Made by a program: the position numbers and the translations under genes. Positions 44,886 through 48,364 of a stretch of 48,364 nucleotides of DNA are shown piece by piece. The stretch is taken from positions 1 to 48,364 of IMG/VR virus record IMGVR_UViG_3300045919_000515, one strand, 5' to 3'. The notes under the pieces were generated by a model that was given only the letters and a program-made list of their open reading frames with translations, ran no database searches and had not been told where the DNA came from. Positions within the stretch are counted from its first letter, which is position 1; every line of letters begins with the position of its first letter. The stretch is from a virus.

Positions 44886-45116
44886 TTACCCTTGTGCAAC
44901 AGTTGAGTCTGGAATATTTGCTTTCGCAACATCATCGATGTGGAGACAATCACTTAGAGTAACGTATTGTGCATTATATGGCTCGGGGATAACGCGACCG
45001 TTACAGGTTGTGGATCCTGCAGTTACTTCAACTAAGACACCGCCAAACGTTTTACCGTTATTAAGAACAACGACGCGATCACCAATTTTTGCTGGGCGAG
45101 AATTTTTAAAATGCAT
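44886..45116 (-). CDS. Phage small protein (AKIGDRVV / TCNGRV / VTLSDCLH type)
   Basis: 76 residues. RPAKIGDRVVVLNNGKTFGG, then STTCNGRVIP and VTLSDCLHIDDVAKA follow a small phage family with an SH3-like look. Function unknown. Own GGAAA-type promoter 7 bases before the ATG. Confidence 0.75.
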   Translation of the reverse strand: MHFKNSRPAKIGDRVVVLNNGKTFGGVLVEVTAGSTTCNGRVIPEPYNAQYVTLSDCLHIDDVAKANIPDSTVAQG

Positions 45117-45123
45117 ATACCGT

Positions 45124-45139
45124 ATAATATTCTATTTCC
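45124..45139 (-). promoter_or_regulatory. GGAAA-N5-TATTAT promoter, leaderless position
   Basis: Minus strand GGAAA TAGAA TATTAT, 7 bases before the ATG at 45116. Confidence 0.5.
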
Positions 45140-45171
45140 TTTACAAATCAAGTATAGTTCTCAGTCTCACT

Positions 45172-45188
45172 AGAATCGCTATGCGATT
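45172..45188. repeat. 17-base hairpin repeat (copy 2)
   Basis: Identical to 29372-29388 (AGAATCGCTATGCGATT). Lies between the phosphatase stop and the promoter at 45124; it may act as a terminator hairpin. Confidence 0.6.
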
Positions 45189-45196
45189 AGGATCTC

Positions 45197-45880
45197 TCAT
45201 TTTGTATTATATGAACTACACTCTCCTTCGGCCCGCAGTTCGCAAGGTGTTACTAAATCATACTTACCAAGCATATTGAGCTTGAAGTCAAACCTCTGAC
45301 AATTATGTGGATTCTTTAGGCGATGAAAATGCTCAGGCGTCCAATGAAACCAGCGCATAAGCAGCACTCGAAGTGTAAAGCCGTGTGTCACGATAAGCAC
45401 ATTGCTTGGAAAGTCTGGCTTTTCAAAGTCTCTATAAAGCGTATCTAAAAAGCTTGAACACCGGACGTAGACATCACATCCAGATTCACCATCAGGAATA
45501 CGATAATAGAACGGGCCGTAAGCAATGCGCTGTGGATCAATTGCATTATACTCTTCAGCGGAGAGTAGATTGCCGTAGTCTTGCTCACGCAAACGAGGGT
45601 CTTCATAAACAAAATTAACTCGTGTGCCCATGTTGTTTACCTGGTAAAGGCCTTGGTGAATTCCTTCCCACGTTTGCCTGGTGCGTCTATAAGCGGAGAC
45701 ATAAACACCTAACCCATGTGAACCAATCTCTTTGGCAAGAAGATTTCCAGCTGCGATAGCTTGCTTATGGCCATGTTCTGTAAGCTCAACTTTCCAATCC
45801 GGTACAGTCTCATGAAGTTTACGATTGACGTTGCTCTGCGACTCTGCGTGTCTGATAATGTAAATGTTTTGAGGTTTCAT
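45197..45880 (-). CDS. Histidine phosphatase superfamily protein
   Basis: 227 residues from the ATG at 45880. IYIIRHAESQSNVN is the catalytic RHG-type motif; VYVSAYRRTRQTWEG gives the second Arg; RLREQDYGNL and DGESGCDVYVR follow; IVTHGFTLRVLL carries the second His. Complete branch-1 phosphatase (phosphoglycerate mutase-like). Substrate unknown; it could clear phosphorylated metabolites or signals. Confidence 0.85.
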   Translation of the reverse strand: MKPQNIYIIRHAESQSNVNRKLHETVPDWKVELTEHGHKQAIAAGNLLAKEIGSHGLGVYVSAYRRTRQTWEGIHQGLYQVNNMGTRVNFVYEDPRLREQDYGNLLSAEEYNAIDPQRIAYGPFYYRIPDGESGCDVYVRCSSFLDTLYRDFEKPDFPSNVLIVTHGFTLRVLLMRWFHWTPEHFHRLKNPHNCQRFDFKLNMLGKYDLVTPCELRAEGECSSYNTK

Positions 45881-46044
45881 GGCAATTGATTTGTCATCTT
45901 TGCAATAAAGTAAAGCGGTACCAATACGCACATTAGAGCAAAAGTAATTTCAACAGTTGCTACAAAAATTAGACCCCATATTTCGATGAAAGTATCAATT
46001 CGGTCGATAATAAGGCTGGTTAGGAATCTTTCAAGTTTCTTCAT
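45877..46044 (-). CDS. Small membrane protein
   Basis: 55 residues from the ATG at 46044 (placed by the 14-base overlap with the gene upstream). An amphipathic start (KKLERFLTSLIIDRIDTFIE) and one hydrophobic span (IFVATVEITFALMCVLVPLY). Role unknown. Confidence 0.6.
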   Translation of the reverse strand: MKKLERFLTSLIIDRIDTFIEIWGLIFVATVEITFALMCVLVPLYFIAKMTNQLP

Positions 46045-46627
46045 TTTTAAATTTAACGGGTTCATACTCTCTGCTCTTATAACTTTCATCATTAGCTGCA
46101 AACTCAATATTAAGAGTCTTGTACCAATGCCCCGGAGTTGTATGAAGCGCGCCAGGTTTTCCTGTTACTTCACAGGTCATGCCAGCTGCAATTTCTGCAT
46201 AATGCACAATGCCATCAATAAAGTTTGAAAAGCGATCGAGAATCTTACTGAGATCTGGATACTTTTTAGATTCTAGTAATTGAGTAATAGTGTCACTATA
46301 TTCTAGATGAAAATAGAATCGAAGTGTGCCATATTTCTCTTTTACTTGATCAGCTACTACTTGCGGACACTCAACAGTAAAGCTATAATGTGGACCATCT
46401 TTCCATTGATACGGCTTAATACCCAATCTCTTTCCATCCTCTTCATCGAGGCTAATTGATGTGGAGTATGTGCGCGTCAATGCTTTGCATAGAGTATCAA
46501 GAATAGTATACCAACCATCACCGCACTCACATCCCCAGCACATGCAAGTTTCTTTCATGGATTTAGTAGCATCTTTAAAAATCTTTGGATAGTCGTTATA
46601 CAGCTTATTTTGTAATTTTATATTCAT
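46031..46627 (-). CDS. Phage hypothetical protein (LQNKLYNDYPKIF / CMCWG type)
   Basis: 198 residues. MNIKLQNKLYNDYPKIFKDA, then TCMCWGCECGDGWYTILDTLC and VKEKYGTLRFYFHLE, with a late MTCEVTGKPG, match a family that I have seen in many phages and some bacteria. Cys-rich loops suggest metal binding. The function is not known. Confidence 0.75.
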   Translation of the reverse strand: MNIKLQNKLYNDYPKIFKDATKSMKETCMCWGCECGDGWYTILDTLCKALTRTYSTSISLDEEDGKRLGIKPYQWKDGPHYSFTVECPQVVADQVKEKYGTLRFYFHLEYSDTITQLLESKKYPDLSKILDRFSNFIDGIVHYAEIAAGMTCEVTGKPGALHTTPGHWYKTLNIEFAANDESYKSREYEPVKFKNEET

Positions 46628-46854
46628 GAGCAGATATTTTTAGAAAAGTTTTTAACACAAGACCGGGCACCGTTAGCTACGTGATACTTTTGCGTAGCTT
46701 GAAATGACTCTTTAGTGAGCACTTCAATTGATCCAGCCGTTTTGTATCCATAAATCATTCGACCAAACCTATTCTTTGAGGTCTCTCTCGGTTGAAATTC
46801 TGGATCTGGCAAAAGGCCTTGTGCTATAAGCTTTTTCTGTAAGTCTTCAGTCAT
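46624..46854 (-). CDS. Small hypothetical protein
   Basis: 76 residues from the ATG at 46854, which overlaps the upstream stop (TAATG). Helical start (TEDLQKKLIAQGLLPDPEF), basic end. No family recognised. Confidence 0.6.
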   Translation of the reverse strand: MTEDLQKKLIAQGLLPDPEFQPRETSKNRFGRMIYGYKTAGSIEVLTKESFQATQKYHVANGARSCVKNFSKNICS

Positions 46855-47153
46855 TAGGCGAAAGCACCTTGCTTTTCGAGGCGACCAAGACAAATACGAA
46901 TACCGAGCTTACGATCAAAGCGGTCAAGATCGCTGCAATTAGCTTGAGCAGTAAAATCAGCACCAAGCTTATTAGTAATATCAATAGTGGTGCAACCGCC
47001 TTTAGGATCGATGTATTGAAACATCTTTTCTTTCTTTGCAGCTTTTGTGACATTAATAAATCGCAGACTGTCGCTATCAAAAGGTCTTGCAAATCGCATA
47101 TGCGATACTCGAACTTTAATACCTTCTTTGCGGAGTTGGTGGATTGTTTTCAT
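46854..47153 (-). CDS. Phage small protein (MKTIHQLRKEG.KVRV.H.R type)
   Basis: 99 residues from the ATG at 47153. KTIHQLRKEGIKVRVSHMR, GGCTTIDITNKLGADFTAQA and FDRKLGIRICLGRLEK are the blocks of a small phage family with a ferredoxin-like look. Function unknown. Promoter 7 bases before the ATG. Confidence 0.7.
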   Translation of the reverse strand: MKTIHQLRKEGIKVRVSHMRFARPFDSDSLRFINVTKAAKKEKMFQYIDPKGGCTTIDITNKLGADFTAQANCSDLDRFDRKLGIRICLGRLEKQGAFA

Positions 47154-47160
47154 CAATAAT

Positions 47161-47176
47161 ATTATAAAGATTTTCC
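47161..47176 (-). promoter_or_regulatory. GGAAA-N5-TATAAT promoter, leaderless position
   Basis: Minus strand GGAAA ATCTT TATAAT, 7 bases before the ATG at 47153, inside the end of the gene upstream. Confidence 0.55.
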
Positions 47177-47350
47177 AATTAAAACCCGGATGCGGTTAAA
47201 AACGGAATCAGTGTCTAGAGGATCGCGATGCAGCTGACCATTATCATCAAGCTCAATAATAGCTTGAAGTAATTCCATAGCATCTTTTCTTTGGATGCAG
47301 CATTTTCTAGGAACTTTGCGAGGTTCTCTGATAATTTTATCGTCGCTCAA
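47162..47350 (-). CDS. Small basic protein
   Basis: 62 residues: basic start (REPRKVPRKCCIQRKD), helix (AMELLQAIIELDDNGQL), end FNRIRVLIGKSL. Four-base overlap with the ligase gene. Unassigned. Confidence 0.6.
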   Translation of the reverse strand: MSDDKIIREPRKVPRKCCIQRKDAMELLQAIIELDDNGQLHRDPLDTDSVFNRIRVLIGKSL

Positions 47351-48364
47351 TCAACGCCCTTTCCTTCTCTAAATTTAATTATGTATGGGAATCTCGGTGA
47401 ATTGTGGCTTCCAAGACCAAAATACTTCACCGTGGCCCACTTGCCAACATATGACTCTTTATTCTTCCAGATGTCTTTGAGAAATTTATGATTACCTTTG
47501 ATGTTAGATCTGAATGTTTCATATCCTGGATTGTCCATCAGCATGGCGCCAACCATTCCAACCTTATTTCCATTACCTTCGATAACGTCGAGAATTTTAT
47601 ACTCAGCATCATCAAAATCTTTACGTTTGAGTAAATAGCTTGAACGTTTTTTCTCATATGGCTCATTAAAGCGAATCATAGAGCCTTCATATCCTTGATC
47701 TAGAAACTTGACGTGATAATTGTCGAGATCTGCTTCACTAAAGCATTCAAAGGTTGGAACAATAACAATTACATTGTCAATCGCTCCATCAGCTAAATTA
47801 TCAGCAAGAAGCTTTGTGAGTTTTTCTTGTCGCTTAATAAATGTTAGCGTTGGGTCAATAATATCATAAATCCAATATTGGACCTTTTCAGCAGATTCTG
47901 CAAGATCATCTTTTGTTGGTTTTTTCTTCTTAACCAAGCTCATAATCTTATCAAAATCGTTCTTAAGCTTATGAGTATAGAGCTCTCCATCAGTTTCAAG
48001 CTCTGGAGCGGCTGCAAACACTGGAGCTAGCACGTCTATAATATGCGGCACTGTAATCCAAGGTTTACCATTACGAGAAAATGGGCCATTATCCGATTGT
48101 ACATTTCTAGCACCATCCATTTTTGGCTGGACAAAAACTCTTCCACCGGCTTTAAGATATTTGAGAACTTCTTCGCGTCTATCTTTATAATTTTTAGCAA
48201 GCATTGGCTCTGTCCAAAAATCATTATCAATATCTTTAATATCTGGAAAGTATCCACTCTCTGTTTTACGTTGCCAGATTTGCTGCGCTTCAAAAAGTGC
48301 CTGGTCATCAGCGTCGCGTTCATTAGCTCTCCCCTCATTGGTAATAATTGCCGTGTATGGTTTA
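47347..48364 (-). CDS. ATP-dependent DNA ligase, 5' part outside the window
   Basis: The frame is open to the window edge (338 codons plus stop visible); an internal ATG at 48204 is not the true start, because the upstream in-frame text (NEGRANERDADDQALFEAQQ, then IWQRKTESGYFPD) matches the N-terminal WGR-like domain seen in such ligases. The core has FVQPKMDGAR (motif I, Lys forms the AMP adduct), ETDGELY (motif III), QGYEGSMIRF (motif IV) and YLLKRKDFDDAEYKI (motif V), then an OB-fold region with KWATVKYFGLG. It joins DNA nicks; RNA ligase activity cannot be excluded. Confidence 0.85.
   Translation of the reverse strand, partial: KPYTAIITNEGRANERDADDQALFEAQQIWQRKTESGYFPDIKDIDNDFWTEPMLAKNYKDRREEVLKYLKAGGRVFVQPKMDGARNVQSDNGPFSRNGKPWITVPHIIDVLAPVFAAAPELETDGELYTHKLKNDFDKIMSLVKKKKPTKDDLAESAEKVQYWIYDIIDPTLTFIKRQEKLTKLLADNLADGAIDNVIVIVPTFECFSEADLDNYHVKFLDQGYEGSMIRFNEPYEKKRSSYLLKRKDFDDAEYKILDVIEGNGNKVGMVGAMLMDNPGYETFRSNIKGNHKFLKDIWKNKESYVGKWATVKYFGLGSHNSPRFPYIIKFREGKGVD

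Overview
The window looks like part of the genome of a large, probably lytic, T4-like myovirus. The base composition is AT-rich. Over 100 tightly packed genes lie almost all on the minus strand, mostly with ATGA or TAATG overlaps. The markers are a T4 gp15-like tail completion protein, an ATP-dependent DNA ligase, two homing endonucleases, many small phage-type hypothetical proteins, and TAAATA motifs just before late starts that resemble T4 late promoters. The host cannot be named from the sequence; clear Shine-Dalgarno sites before some genes suggest an ordinary bacterial host.

Layout along the plus coordinate (transcription runs right to left). 1-4 kb holds late virion genes. 4-15.3 kb holds a large expanded family: 19 genes with 28 copies of a short header of the form NDFMxGVDxxExE. 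The header is placed in front of several unrelated bodies (helical modules, WYKNG/HRDDGPA repeats, and small LLRGEV-type proteins), as single proteins or strings of three or four modules. 15.3-29.3 kb holds mostly small non-structural genes, plus an SDR oxidoreductase, a vWA protein, an AAA+ ATPase and a SprT-like metalloprotease. 29.4-32.6 kb holds a plus-strand GIY-YIG endonuclease, a radical SAM protein and three tandem proteins with a SFVDLITNSSSE header. 32.5-35.9 kb is an RNA-centred locus: a DUF2828 (HEAT-like plus vWA, Ro60-like layout) gene, a DUF7873 gene, and a non-coding RNA whose acceptor, T and D arms form a permuted tRNA-like fold on a long stem, as in bacterial Y RNAs. Two 5' leaders there have matching structure. 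36.8-40.4 kb is a four-gene glycosyltransferase cassette. 42-45 kb holds a nuclease, a Vsr-like endonuclease and a tRNA. 45-48.4 kb ends with a histidine phosphatase and the ligase, which runs off the window.

Two promoter classes can be read by eye. GGAAC(or GGAAA)-N5-TAtAAT occurs 19 times, only between 10 and 47.2 kb and only on the minus strand. TAAATA-type boxes occur from 1 to 9.5 kb and before the plus-strand endonuclease. Many of both lie 3-9 bases from an ATG, so the first genes would be leaderless or nearly so. Several genes carry frameshifts or internal deletions (4.28, 14.2, 15.5 and 20.5 kb), which could be real decay or assembly errors.

The most notable observations are the NDFM-header family, which may be internal capsid proteins or polyproteins cut at LxE sites by the prohead protease, and the Y-RNA-like/DUF2828 locus. 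All functions here come from reading motifs by eye; no database search was run.
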